Shown here piece after piece: positions 55,974 to 64,000 of a stretch of 64,000 nt of DNA (the first letter of the stretch is position 1; every line of letters starts with the position of its first letter). The notes under the pieces are model-generated. The model saw only the letters and a list, made by a program, of their open reading frames with translations, did not search any database and had not been told where the DNA came from. Both the position numbers and the translations under genes were made by a program. The stretch is from Gelidibacter mesophilus DSM 14095 (GTDB taxonomy: Bacteria; Bacteroidota; Bacteroidia; Flavobacteriales; Flavobacteriaceae): positions 372,001 to 436,000 of the forward strand of contig NZ_AUHD01000001.1 of NCBI RefSeq assembly GCF_000423005.1, in the 5' to 3' direction.

Positions 55974-56681
55974 TTATTTTATAATTTCAACGTTACGGAT
56001 GTAGATGTTTTTTAGAGGCCATTCTGAGCCATCGGTTTCTTGAGCAGCAATTTCATCAACCACGTCCATGCCATTGGTCACTCTTCCAAAAACAGTATAA
56101 CTGCCATCAAGATGATGGGCACCTCCTTGTTGTTGCACAATAAAGAATTGATAGGGTGAGGCCAATTTATAGGCATTGTCAATTTCGCTACTGGGCATGC
56201 TAATCGCACCTCTGTCATGCACGTAACCACGATTGGTATCTGGAGGCAGCAGGTATTGGCCAATTTCTTGTCGTCTTTCTGCTATCGACATGTCGTCACT
56301 ATTGCCTCCTTGGATGACAAAGTTATTGACGATGCGATAAAATTGTGTGTTGTCAAAATAGTGCTGTTTGGTCAAGAAGATGAAATTGGCACGGTGGAAT
56401 TTGGTTTCATCATACAGAAGAATATCTATAGTTCCAAAATCGGTAGTAATGCGCACTTTGTTTTCCTTGTGTTCTTTGTCGTATTTCAAGAAAAAATCCA
56501 TTGCATTCTGATCCGTAAGTTTTGGGAACTTCCGTTGTTTTTTTACGGAAGGCTCTTTTTCAGTGTGATGGGTTTCTGTGGTTAAAGAATCTTTAGGCGA
56601 ATCATTTTTGTTTTGACGAGATTGTTTATCTTCACAATTAAGAAACATGATACATACACCCACGAACATTAAAATTCTCAT
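55974..56681 (-). CDS. Cyclophilin-type peptidylprolyl isomerase, lipoprotein
   Basis: 235 residues with Cys16 lipobox (FLNC) and a charged linker to about 55. The cyclophilin core shows FYRIVNNFVIQGGN, RGAISMPSSEIDNAYKLASP, QFFIVQQQ and HHLDGSYTVFGRVTNGMDVV. It would help proline isomerisation in exported proteins. The start is 6 bases from the divergent NUDIX start; a second Met at residue 5 is an alternative start. Confidence 0.92.
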   Translation of the reverse strand: MRILMFVGVCIMFLNCEDKQSRQNKNDSPKDSLTTETHHTEKEPSVKKQRKFPKLTDQNAMDFFLKYDKEHKENKVRITTDFGTIDILLYDETKFHRANFIFLTKQHYFDNTQFYRIVNNFVIQGGNSDDMSIAERRQEIGQYLLPPDTNRGYVHDRGAISMPSSEIDNAYKLASPYQFFIVQQQGGAHHLDGSYTVFGRVTNGMDVVDEIAAQETDGSEWPLKNIYIRNVEIIK

Positions 56682-56687
56682 ATCTGA

Positions 56688-57329
56688 ATGGATTTTGATA
56701 CATTTTTAAAATCTATCTCAAAAATAGAACATATTCCACTCCCAGGAAATGATTCACAGATTAAAATGTCCCCTTCCTATCGGTTAAAGCTGATTGAAAG
56801 ACAGGGCGAGCTAATGAAAAATTCTAGAAAGGCGGGTGTAATGGCATTATTTTATCCTGATTTGGAACATCAAACCAAATTGATTTTGATTTTGAGAAAA
56901 ACCTATAGTGGCGTACATTCTGCGCAAGTAGGTTTCCCTGGAGGAAAGTTAGAACCTGAAGACCCGTCGTTGGAATATGCAGCGCTCAGGGAGACTTTTG
57001 AAGAAGTAGGGGTTCCTATTGGTGCCATCAAGGTTTTAAAGGCAATGAGCACCTTGTATATTCCGCCAAGTAATTTTACGGTCTATCCTTTTTTGGGCAT
57101 AACTCAGCAAACACCAGAATTCATTAAACAAGATGATGAGGTGGAGGACTTGATTGAGGTGAGCTTCAACGATTTTATAAATGAAGATCATGTGGGTACC
57201 CAAATGCTCATGACTTCTTTAAATAAGGAGGTAGAGGTGCCAGTTTTTAAATTGAATGGCCATACGGTTTGGGGAGCAACAGCCATGATGCTCAGCGAAA
57301 TAAAAGACTTGATAAAAACTGTGCTCTAA
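56688..57329 (+). CDS. NUDIX hydrolase, CoA pyrophosphatase type
   Basis: 213 residues. The NUDIX box spans about 85-108, with GGKLEPEDPSLEYAALRETF and EEVGV; the preceding QVGFPGG is typical of CoA/NADH pyrophosphatases such as NudL. It would hydrolyse CoA to phosphopantetheine and 3',5'-ADP. The start sits 6 bases from the divergent cyclophilin start. Confidence 0.9.
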   Translation: MDFDTFLKSISKIEHIPLPGNDSQIKMSPSYRLKLIERQGELMKNSRKAGVMALFYPDLEHQTKLILILRKTYSGVHSAQVGFPGGKLEPEDPSLEYAALRETFEEVGVPIGAIKVLKAMSTLYIPPSNFTVYPFLGITQQTPEFIKQDDEVEDLIEVSFNDFINEDHVGTQMLMTSLNKEVEVPVFKLNGHTVWGATAMMLSEIKDLIKTVL

Positions 57330-57416
57330 GTTGAGGTTTTTACTAAATTTGTTTTCTGAAATATATTGAAGTTGCCTAGTGAATTGACTAGTAAATTATA
57401 ATACATAAATAAAATA

Positions 57417-58226
57417 ATGGGATTATTTAAGAGAAACCCTTTTGGACACATACTTTTTGTGAAAAAATGGCTTATCCGCATATTGGGTGCCATGACTCAC
57501 AGACGTTTTAGAGGGTTTAATGAACTTCATATTGAAGGGTCTGAAATTATCAGAAACCTACCGGACACGAACGTACTTTTCATTTCCAATCATCAAACTT
57601 ATTTTGCAGATGTTGTGGCGATGTTTCATGTCTTTAATGCGAGTTTGAGTAATAGGGAGGATAATATTAAGAATATCGGTTATTTATGGGATCCAAAATT
57701 GAATATTTATTATGTGGCGGCCAAGGAAACCATGAAATCTGGTTTGTTGCCAAAAATATTCGCGTATGTCGGTTCAATCAGTATTGAACGCACATGGAGG
57801 GCCGAAGGAAAAGAAGTGAATCGGCAAGTGAAAATGAGTGACATTACGATGATCTCTAAGGCTCTGGACGATGGATGGGTCATTACCTTCCCGCAGGGCA
57901 CAACGACACCATTTAAACCTATTCGAAAAGGGACCGCACATATTATTAAACGCTACAAACCCGTTGTGGTGCCCGTGGTGATTGACGGTTTTAGACGCTC
58001 TTTCGATAAAAAAGGCCTGCGCGTTAAAAAGAAAAATATTCTACAATCAATGGAAATAAAAGCCCCATTGGATATCGATTACGAAAACGAAAGTATTGAT
58101 CAAATCGTGGAGAAAATTGAATATGCCATTGAGCAGCATGCATCATTTCTAAAAGTAATTCCTCAAGAGGAGATCATGGCTCAAGAAGAGTTGAACAGAC
58201 TTCGCAGATATAAGATTGAGGATTGA
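57417..58226 (+). CDS. PlsC-like lysophospholipid acyltransferase
   Basis: 269 residues. The acyltransferase motif SNHQTYFAD (H-x4-D) is present. The second signature is FPQGTTTPF rather than the common FPEGTRS, so a key Glu is Gln. PVVVPVVIDGFRRSF follows. It most likely acylates lysophosphatidic acid or a related acceptor at the membrane. Single gene, 87 bases after the NUDIX gene. Confidence 0.85.
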   Translation: MGLFKRNPFGHILFVKKWLIRILGAMTHRRFRGFNELHIEGSEIIRNLPDTNVLFISNHQTYFADVVAMFHVFNASLSNREDNIKNIGYLWDPKLNIYYVAAKETMKSGLLPKIFAYVGSISIERTWRAEGKEVNRQVKMSDITMISKALDDGWVITFPQGTTTPFKPIRKGTAHIIKRYKPVVVPVVIDGFRRSFDKKGLRVKKKNILQSMEIKAPLDIDYENESIDQIVEKIEYAIEQHASFLKVIPQEEIMAQEELNRLRRYKIED

Positions 58227-58424
58227 TAGGTTTCTGATTTAATCAACTTTTCATACTAAAGTTTTTAGACAAGAATTTTAGTGTTTTTTGAAGTTCATTT
58301 ATTAAGAAACTTCTATAAGAATCAAGCGAAGAAGGGTTCTATCTAGCCATCTGGCAAATATGCATATCTAGCTCAAACCTAACATTCAATAGGGAATATT
58401 GATAACTTCTGAATTGCCAGTGAC

Positions 58425-59066
58425 CTACATTTCCAGCTTCTTCAATTCTTTATAGTTTCTATTTAGCTTTCTTAACAACAAGCCATAAATTAGCCAGTAA
58501 AAGAACAGTAAAACCGCTCCAAAAACGGCCAGAACCCCGGCCACAATCAAAATTGTCTTAGCATAAAACATAAAGACTTCTCCGTTAGCGGCAGCCGTTT
58601 GCGCTTTGCTGATGAAGGCTTTGTCCTGATCAAATTCAATATACAGAACGGCAACAAAAGTAATGGCCATGAACGCTAAATTGAAAAACACATAGTTTTT
58701 TACTGTTCTCCGCGTTTTAAGAATGTTCTCCATCAAAACCTTGGCACTGTCGGTAACGGAAATCCTTTTGAAATTTCTGTAGAATAAATAGAAAAAATAA
58801 ATCAATATGATATAACCTAAAACAGTTAATGGGATTAGAAGAAAGTCTGAATCAAATTTATCGAAATGTTGTGCGTCTTTATGATCTTTTAAGAAAAAGG
58901 AAAGAAACGTCCATAAGGCAAATTCTAATATACTGATGATAAAAATCCACTTAACAATGGACGATGACCGCTTTAGGATCATTTTATAGATGTCATTGGC
59001 GGAAACCTGAGGGTATTCGGTATCCTGTTTCTTCCAATGCTTTTTTAATAGTTCTAATTCATCCAT
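58425..59066 (-). CDS. Membrane protein paired with the ECF sigma factor
   Basis: 213 residues: a cytoplasmic N-terminus (DELELLKKHWKKQDTEYPQV), then helices near 38-58, 75-95, 122-142 and 170-195. It starts 4 bases after the sigma gene and so shares its transcript. It lacks a ZAS-type His-Cys motif, so an anti-sigma role is likely only by position. Confidence 0.65.
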   Translation of the reverse strand: MDELELLKKHWKKQDTEYPQVSANDIYKMILKRSSSIVKWIFIISILEFALWTFLSFFLKDHKDAQHFDKFDSDFLLIPLTVLGYIILIYFFYLFYRNFKRISVTDSAKVLMENILKTRRTVKNYVFFNLAFMAITFVAVLYIEFDQDKAFISKAQTAAANGEVFMFYAKTILIVAGVLAVFGAVLLFFYWLIYGLLLRKLNRNYKELKKLEM

Positions 59067-59070
59067 ATAA

Positions 59071-59565
59071 TTACGGATTTAATATTGTTCTTAGTTTGTT
59101 CTTGATCCTGTTCATTTTTACTCTCGCATTCACCTCGCTGATTCCCAAGGTTTCACTTATCTCTTTATAATCTTTATCCTCTAAATAAAGCAAGACAAGT
59201 GCTTTTTCAATATCATTTAATTGATGGACTGCTGAATAGAGTAGTTTTAATTGCTGCTCTTCCGTGTCATCATAATCTTCCGCTTTTATCTTAAACTGAT
59301 AGATGTCCAGTTCGTACGTATTAATTGTACGCTTAGATTTCCGATATAAAGTAATGGCTGTGTTTAAACCCACACGGTACATCCACGTGCTAAATTTAGC
59401 ATCACCACGAAACTTCGGGTAGGCCTTCCATAATTGGATGGTGATTTCCTGAAATAAATCATTATGCGCCTCTCTATGGTTAGTGTAGAGTCGGCAAACT
59501 TTGTGCACAATATTTTGATGCTCTTCAAGCAACGCAACAAAATTATGTTCTAATTCTTTGTCCAA
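59071..59565 (-). CDS. ECF-type RNA polymerase sigma factor
   Basis: 164 residues. Region 2 (HNDLFQEITIQLWKAYPKFR, FSTWMYRVGLNTAITLYRK) and region 4 (DIEKALVLLYLEDKDYKEIS, LGISEVNARVKMNRIKNKL) are complete. It redirects RNA polymerase to a stress or envelope regulon. The following membrane gene is probably its control partner. Confidence 0.93.
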   Translation of the reverse strand: MDKELEHNFVALLEEHQNIVHKVCRLYTNHREAHNDLFQEITIQLWKAYPKFRGDAKFSTWMYRVGLNTAITLYRKSKRTINTYELDIYQFKIKAEDYDDTEEQQLKLLYSAVHQLNDIEKALVLLYLEDKDYKEISETLGISEVNARVKMNRIKNKLRTILNP

Positions 59566-59722
59566 ATCAATTAGTTAGTTGCAGTATTAGTAGTTGGTTT
59601 ATGGGGATTGTTACAGATTTTTTAGTTTATTTTTACCTCAATATTGAGTTGAATTAAAACTTTCTATAATATGGTTTAAATGTTTTATATGCAATTATTT
59701 AGTTGTTCAGTATTGATAAAGC

Positions 59723-60391
59723 CTATGGTTGTTTTAAAAGTCCTAAGACGATAAAATACTGCGCCAAAGCATAAGTTAGCATGATGCTAAAGCTTGCAAA
59801 ACCGAAAGGCATATAAAATTTGTTTAAGGCTAGGATACTGTCCGAAACTACAAATAATATAGCGCCCACTAAAACCAACATGTAACTATTTGAAGCAGGT
59901 GTCCTATATCTCAAAAATGCGGTTACGGTCATTAATAAAATGAAGAGCATATAAATAATTACGGGAATCAATAAGTCTTGTAAGCCATCTTTCATCAGAT
60001 AAAAAAGGCCAATGGCATAAATGAGTAAAACCAAAATTAAGCCCATTGGATTCTTTTTAGAATTTCTATTGGTGAGAAAAATATAACAATAAAAAATGTG
60101 TGCCAGCAAAAATGAAATCAAACCAAACATAAAGAAGTTTTGGGATTGGTCCACAAACATTAATAAAATATCGCCCAATAAGGAAAAACCCAAAGCTGTT
60201 AGGGTGAAAATTCTTGTTTTTAAATTCAGGGTTTTGCTTTGGTTGTTGAAATAGAAAATCAAAGCAATCAGCAACGACGGTTTTGTAATATAATGCCATG
60301 TTGAAAGACGTTCTACACTTCCACAGACGAGCTCCGCAACGATAAGTAGGAAAAATAATACTGCGAAATGTTTATCGGTCTTGGTCAACAT
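59723..60391 (-). CDS. YhhN-family lysoplasmalogenase-like membrane protein
   Basis: 222 residues, about seven to eight membrane helices. TKPSLLIALIFYF, LGFSLLGDILLMF and ALFVVSDSILALNKF-like segments (here ILFVVSDSILALNKF) match the TMEM86/YhhN family. In animals members hydrolyse lysoplasmalogens; the bacterial substrate is uncertain. Confidence 0.85.
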   Translation of the reverse strand: MLTKTDKHFAVLFFLLIVAELVCGSVERLSTWHYITKPSLLIALIFYFNNQSKTLNLKTRIFTLTALGFSLLGDILLMFVDQSQNFFMFGLISFLLAHIFYCYIFLTNRNSKKNPMGLILVLLIYAIGLFYLMKDGLQDLLIPVIIYMLFILLMTVTAFLRYRTPASNSYMLVLVGAILFVVSDSILALNKFYMPFGFASFSIMLTYALAQYFIVLGLLKQP

Positions 60392-60549
60392 GGGCTGGAA
60401 TTTGCTTCTAATATACTAAAATGATCGTATAAAAGGCTAAATTCTTCAATCTGCAATTCATCCTTAAATTATAACAGTTCGGGACTTCTGAATTTTCATT
60501 CTGCCTGATTCGCTCCACATTTGTGCCATCAATAAATCAGACCGTCATT

Positions 60550-62703
60550 ATGAAACTTCTAATTACCTTATTACTACTTTTGATTGCTTCAATTAGCAAT
60601 TCCCAAACGAAAATTTCAGGCAGGGTTACCGATTTCAAAGGATTGCCAATTGAAGGTGCCAATGTGTTTTTGGAAGGGGCTTACGATGGTGGCACAACAA
60701 ATACTTTAGGTGCGTTTTCCTTTACGACATCCGAAACTGGCACACAAATGCTTATTGTTTCCTTTCTCTCCTTTGAGACCTATAAAAAACTTGCAGAGGT
60801 TAAAACCATGACTGAGATGCAGATTAAACTTCGGGAAGATGTCAATACCTTGGATGCCGTAGTTCTTTCGGCGGGCACTTTTGAAGCTGGAGATAACAGC
60901 AAAGTTTCGGTATTAAAACCTTTGGATGTGGTAACTACTGCAAGTGCCTTAGGCGATTTTGTAGGAGCGCTGCAAACTTTACCGGGAACAACGACCGTAG
61001 CTGAGGACGGACGTTTATTTGTGCGCGGAGGAGAAGCTGAAGAAACCCAAATTTTTATTGATGGCATCCGTGTGTTTACGCCTTATAGTCCAACGACTAA
61101 TGATGCGCCAACTCGTGGGCGCTATTCTCCATTTTTGTTTGATGGGATAACATTTTCAACAGGTGGTTATTCTGCTGAATATGGTCAGGCACTCTCAAGC
61201 GTTCTTTTGCTCAATACGATCGATGAAGCGGATCAGAATAAAACGGACATTTCGTTAATGACCTTGGGGGCTGGAGTTGGAAATACCCAAAAATGGAATA
61301 AAAGCTCGCTAAGTGTGAATGCGTCATATATTAATTTGGCACCATATATTGCGCTTTTTCCGGATCGAAATGAATGGGAGAAGCCTTTTGAATCGGCTTC
61401 AGGAGAAGCAGTTTACAGACGTCATTTTGATAAAGGACAACTAAAACTTTACACGGCTTTTGATGTGTCCAACTTTGAATTGACCCAAGAGGATATCAAC
61501 TATTCTGAAGGCGTCCATTTCAAACTCAACAATAAGAACCTCTATTTTAATGGCTCCTATCAAGGCATGTTGACCAACGTCTGGTCTGTTTTTGGTGGCT
61601 TAAGTTACACACACGGCCCAACTGACGTAAGCATTTTGGATAGCGATATCGACAATGTTGAAAATTCGTATCACGCAAAATTTAAATTGAAACGCCGATT
61701 TAGCAACCGATTTAAACTAAATTTTGGTGCAGAGTATTTTTCCAGTCGCTTTAATGAAGCTTTTCAGGACGAAGTAAATCCTACTACGGTGTATGGTTTT
61801 ACCAATAACATTACAGCTGCCTTTGTTGAGACGGATGTTATTTTCTCAAAAAAGTTGGCATTGAAGGCTGGTCTGCGGGCAGATTATAGTCAGTTACTGG
61901 AGGCTACAGATGTTGCGCCACGTGTATCATTGGCTTACAAGACCACTAAAAGCAGTCAGGTATCATTGGCGTATGGCAATTTTTATCAAAATCCGAGTAA
62001 CGACATTTTAAAGTTCGATCAAGCGCTCAGTCCGCAAAATACAACCCATTATATTTTTAATTATCAATTCAATGTCGAAGGTCGGATTTTTAGGGCAGAA
62101 GCTTACTACAAACAATATAAAGGTTTGGTAAAATACGATTCAGAATTTATAAATTTTGATACTAATTTTGACAATTCAGGCAGTGGTTATGCCAAGGGGA
62201 TCGATATGTTTTGGCGTGATAATAGAAACATCAAGAATGTCGATTATTGGGTGAGCTATTCAATTTTGGACACTGAAAGAGATTACAAGAACTATCCTTA
62301 TGCCACACAGCCAAATTTTGTCAATACGCACAATATTTCCGTTGTGGGCAAATATTGGATAGATGCTCTAAAAAGTCAAGTAGGGTTCAGTTATGCATTT
62401 GCTTCTGGTAGAAATTATACGGATCCGAATCAGGATGGATTTTTGAATGCCAAAACGAAATCCTATAATAATTTAAGTCTGAATTGGGCGTATTTATTAA
62501 GTCCTCAAAAGATTCTATATTTTTCGGTGAACAATGTCTTAGGGTTTAAAAACATCAATGGGTATCAATATGCGAATATGGCAGATGCAACGGGAGAATT
62601 TGTAAGAAGACCTTTACGGCCGGCTGCTGATCAGTTCTTTTTTGTAGGCTTCTTTTGGACCATAAGTGACGATGGAACCGATAATCAATTGGATAATTTG
62701 TAA
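60550..62703 (+). CDS. TonB-dependent receptor with carboxypeptidase-regulatory-like N-domain
   Basis: 717 residues from ATG 60550, giving a signal peptide ending SISNSQ; the open frame begins at 60523. Mature N-terminus is a CarboxypepD_reg-like domain (ISGRVTDFKGLPIEGANVFL), then a plug (GALQTLPGTTTVAEDGRLFV, IFIDGIRV) and a 22-strand barrel ending in the C-terminal aromatic/NL pattern. It imports a large substrate across the outer membrane, with TonB. No SusD partner or substrate clue nearby. Confidence 0.9.
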   Translation: MKLLITLLLLLIASISNSQTKISGRVTDFKGLPIEGANVFLEGAYDGGTTNTLGAFSFTTSETGTQMLIVSFLSFETYKKLAEVKTMTEMQIKLREDVNTLDAVVLSAGTFEAGDNSKVSVLKPLDVVTTASALGDFVGALQTLPGTTTVAEDGRLFVRGGEAEETQIFIDGIRVFTPYSPTTNDAPTRGRYSPFLFDGITFSTGGYSAEYGQALSSVLLLNTIDEADQNKTDISLMTLGAGVGNTQKWNKSSLSVNASYINLAPYIALFPDRNEWEKPFESASGEAVYRRHFDKGQLKLYTAFDVSNFELTQEDINYSEGVHFKLNNKNLYFNGSYQGMLTNVWSVFGGLSYTHGPTDVSILDSDIDNVENSYHAKFKLKRRFSNRFKLNFGAEYFSSRFNEAFQDEVNPTTVYGFTNNITAAFVETDVIFSKKLALKAGLRADYSQLLEATDVAPRVSLAYKTTKSSQVSLAYGNFYQNPSNDILKFDQALSPQNTTHYIFNYQFNVEGRIFRAEAYYKQYKGLVKYDSEFINFDTNFDNSGSGYAKGIDMFWRDNRNIKNVDYWVSYSILDTERDYKNYPYATQPNFVNTHNISVVGKYWIDALKSQVGFSYAFASGRNYTDPNQDGFLNAKTKSYNNLSLNWAYLLSPQKILYFSVNNVLGFKNINGYQYANMADATGEFVRRPLRPAADQFFFVGFFWTISDDGTDNQLDNL

Positions 62704-62718
62704 ATGATAGCCTTTCGC

Positions 62719-63321
62719 TTATAGTTTGATAAGAGTATCATAAATAGCTTTTAGATCGATAAAACTTTGTACAGGCTCATCGCTTTCCCAGATGCTTTTA
62801 GATATAACAGCGCCTTTGAAGCCTAAATCAAGGACTTCACGAATATGATTTTTATTAATATCTCCCATAGCAATAATTGCCTTATCGATAAGGTTGACAT
62901 CCGGTTCTTTGATCGTGTGATTTGGATTGGAGGTCGAAAATGTTCCAAGGTCTAGGATATGATAATCAAATTCAAAGTCGCTAGCATCTAATTCCTTTAA
63001 TTCATGAAAAGAAGAACTGATCGTTTTCCCGAACAGATTCAAATCTTTAAAATAGCGGGTAGGGGTTTCAATATAAGCTCTTCGTATCTCTTCTTCAAAA
63101 TGGATTCCTTTTATATCAAATTCATTGGTTAACTCATGAAAATTGTGGAGGACAATTCTATTCAGGTAATTTGAATCTATTTCATTTAAAAAATCGGTAT
63201 GTTCTTGATGGTTTTTATAAGGTTTACTTAGATGATAACACTCTAAACTAAACTCAAAAAGCTGATTCAGAATTTGTGCTTCATTTTTTATGTCTTCTTG
63301 GGAGGCTAAAAGTATGATCAT
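62719..63321 (-). CDS. ThiE/TenI-like TIM-barrel protein
   Basis: 200 residues. Short strands and turns match thiamine phosphate synthase-like barrels: RIVLHNFHEL, GIHFEEE, KTISSSFHELKEL, DYHILDLGTFSTSN, AIIAMGDINKNHIREVLDLG and GAVISKSIW. The phosphate-binding Gly/Ser region near the C-terminus is partly kept (GAVISKSIW). Stand-alone with no other thiamine gene nearby, so its role as ThiE is uncertain; TenI-like regulation or another activity is possible. Confidence 0.7.
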   Translation of the reverse strand: MIILLASQEDIKNEAQILNQLFEFSLECYHLSKPYKNHQEHTDFLNEIDSNYLNRIVLHNFHELTNEFDIKGIHFEEEIRRAYIETPTRYFKDLNLFGKTISSSFHELKELDASDFEFDYHILDLGTFSTSNPNHTIKEPDVNLIDKAIIAMGDINKNHIREVLDLGFKGAVISKSIWESDEPVQSFIDLKAIYDTLIKL

Positions 63322-63562
63322 TATCTAAAAATATATTTGTAACCTGAATTTTGAACAATTCAGGACTGCTATTCTCTATTGATATCAGAGATTACAAATA
63401 TCTTCAAAGATTCTCGAAAACAAGACAAGGAAGTTTTCAAAATAATAAATTTTGGGGAATTGGTGATGCAGGACAATAGGATAAGTGAAAAGAGTTAAAG
63501 CTTTTATTAATTGCAACACTATGCCATGTGTAAATTAAAGATATTGCGTAAAACTATTTATT

Positions 63563-63880
63563 ATGAAAACAGCGTATCAAAAATGTATCGAAGCCTGCCA
63601 AAAATGTTTGGTAGATTGTCAAAACTGCCTCGTTGAAATGGCGGGAATGAAAAGTATGAATGATTGTCCAAAGTGCTGTATAGAATGTATAGATGCGTGT
63701 TTGTTGTCCATCAAAATGATGGCTGCAGATAGTGATCATGCAGCAGAATATTGTAAACTATGTGCAGAAATTTGCGATTGGTGTGCGGAGCAATGTGGTC
63801 AACATGAGCATGAACATTGTCAAAAATGTGCAGAATCTTGCAAAAGATGTGCTGAAGAATGTCGAAAAATGGCAGCATAA
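63563..63880 (+). CDS. Four-helix-bundle cysteine-rich copper-binding protein (DUF326/Csp-like)
   Basis: 105 residues with 20 cysteines, spaced CxxxCxxC along each helix, plus His-rich HEHEH near residue 81-85. This is the Csp copper-storage layout, in which Cys side chains line the bundle and hold many Cu(I) ions. There is no signal peptide, so it is predicted cytoplasmic (Csp3-like). It would buffer copper; azurin elsewhere in the window uses copper. Confidence 0.88.
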   Translation: MKTAYQKCIEACQKCLVDCQNCLVEMAGMKSMNDCPKCCIECIDACLLSIKMMAADSDHAAEYCKLCAEICDWCAEQCGQHEHEHCQKCAESCKRCAEECRKMAA

Positions 63881-63906
63881 TTTTATCTTATTTTTATTTT
63901 TAGCCC

Positions 63907-64000
63907 ATGGCAATACTAGGCAATATTATTAAAGGATTCATTGATGTCAAAGATTCCTTGTCTTCAGAAAAAAATCCTGTTCAAGAACAGAAAGAAGTTT
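63907..64000 (+). CDS. Start of a probable GH3-family protein, cut by the window end
   Basis: 31 residues visible, starting MAILGNIIKGFIDVKDSLSS. The opening resembles what I recall of the N-terminus of flavobacterial GH3 auxin-responsive-type acyl-adenylate enzymes, but too little is present to be firm. It starts 26 bases after the copper-protein stop. Confidence 0.4.
   Translation, partial: MAILGNIIKGFIDVKDSLSSEKNPVQEQKEV

Overview
The window reads as a chromosomal stretch of a marine-type member of the Flavobacteriaceae (Bacteroidota). This rests on the low G+C content, the gene families present (a PorV-like type IX secretion protein, GIN/DUF2807 adhesin-head proteins, a TonB-dependent receptor with a carboxypeptidase-regulatory-like N-terminus, a short methylmalonyl-CoA mutase small subunit, azurin, a YkgJ-type Cys-cluster protein) and Bacteroidota-style promoters (TTTG, about 19 bases, TANNTTTG). 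The best promoter lies upstream of azurin. There is no sign of a prophage, insertion sequence, CRISPR array or rRNA operon; one tRNA-Pro(TGG) is present. Most of the window is ordinary core genome. I did not find an obvious new large system, but several small anomalies deserve a look.

Layout. 1-6.6 kb: the end of a YtcJ-like amidohydrolase, a methyltransferase, a Cys-cluster protein, a secreted unknown, a membrane fatty acid hydroxylase, a LolC/E-type permease and tRNA-Pro. 6.7-12.8 kb: a PQQ-type sugar dehydrogenase with a lipoprotein cytochrome c, then udk, a FtsB/DivIC-like gene, mutA and mutB packed head to tail. 12.9-16.3 kb: glpD, a lipoprotein glycerophosphodiesterase and a secreted EEP-family hydrolase. 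17-18.5 kb: a succinate-semialdehyde-type dehydrogenase followed by an unlisted 50-residue membrane protein. 18.8-23.6 kb: a group of small stress-type proteins (YtxH-like, holin-like, DUF2383-like, DUF1328-like, a tiny acidic lipoprotein) with an AraC regulator and two apparent pseudoenzymes, one of the SRAP/YedK fold and one of the ArsC/Spx fold, both without their catalytic cysteine.

23.8-32.5 kb: trxB, a poxB-like TPP enzyme, the envelope cassette GIN-GIN-PspC-PadR, a GATT microsatellite, DUF4870 and a hotdog-fold protein. 32.7-41.4 kb: lnt, a porV-like gene preceded by a tandem 71-bp palindromic repeat, pssA, DUF808, and the lptB / tatC / kdsD envelope block. 41.5-46.1 kb: a RecQ helicase without zinc-binding cysteines, lplA and azurin. 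46.3-52.4 kb: a tight cluster SpoIIM-DUF4129-DUF4350-MoxR-DUF58 with a divergent RDD membrane protein. 52.7-64 kb: a TRIC-like channel, a decayed gene remnant, an M3 peptidase, a cyclophilin and a NUDIX enzyme sharing a 6-bp divergent junction, a PlsC-like acyltransferase, an ECF sigma factor with a membrane partner, YhhN, a TonB receptor, a ThiE-like protein, a 20-cysteine copper-binding protein and the start of a probable GH3-type gene.

Recurring functions are envelope lipid and lipoprotein handling (lnt, pssA, PlsC, glpD/GDPD, kdsD, lptB), periplasmic redox with cytochrome and copper carriers (GSDH/cytochrome c, azurin, Cys-rich Csp-like protein), and stress sensing at the membrane. All functional calls are from reading motifs and family resemblance; no database search was run.
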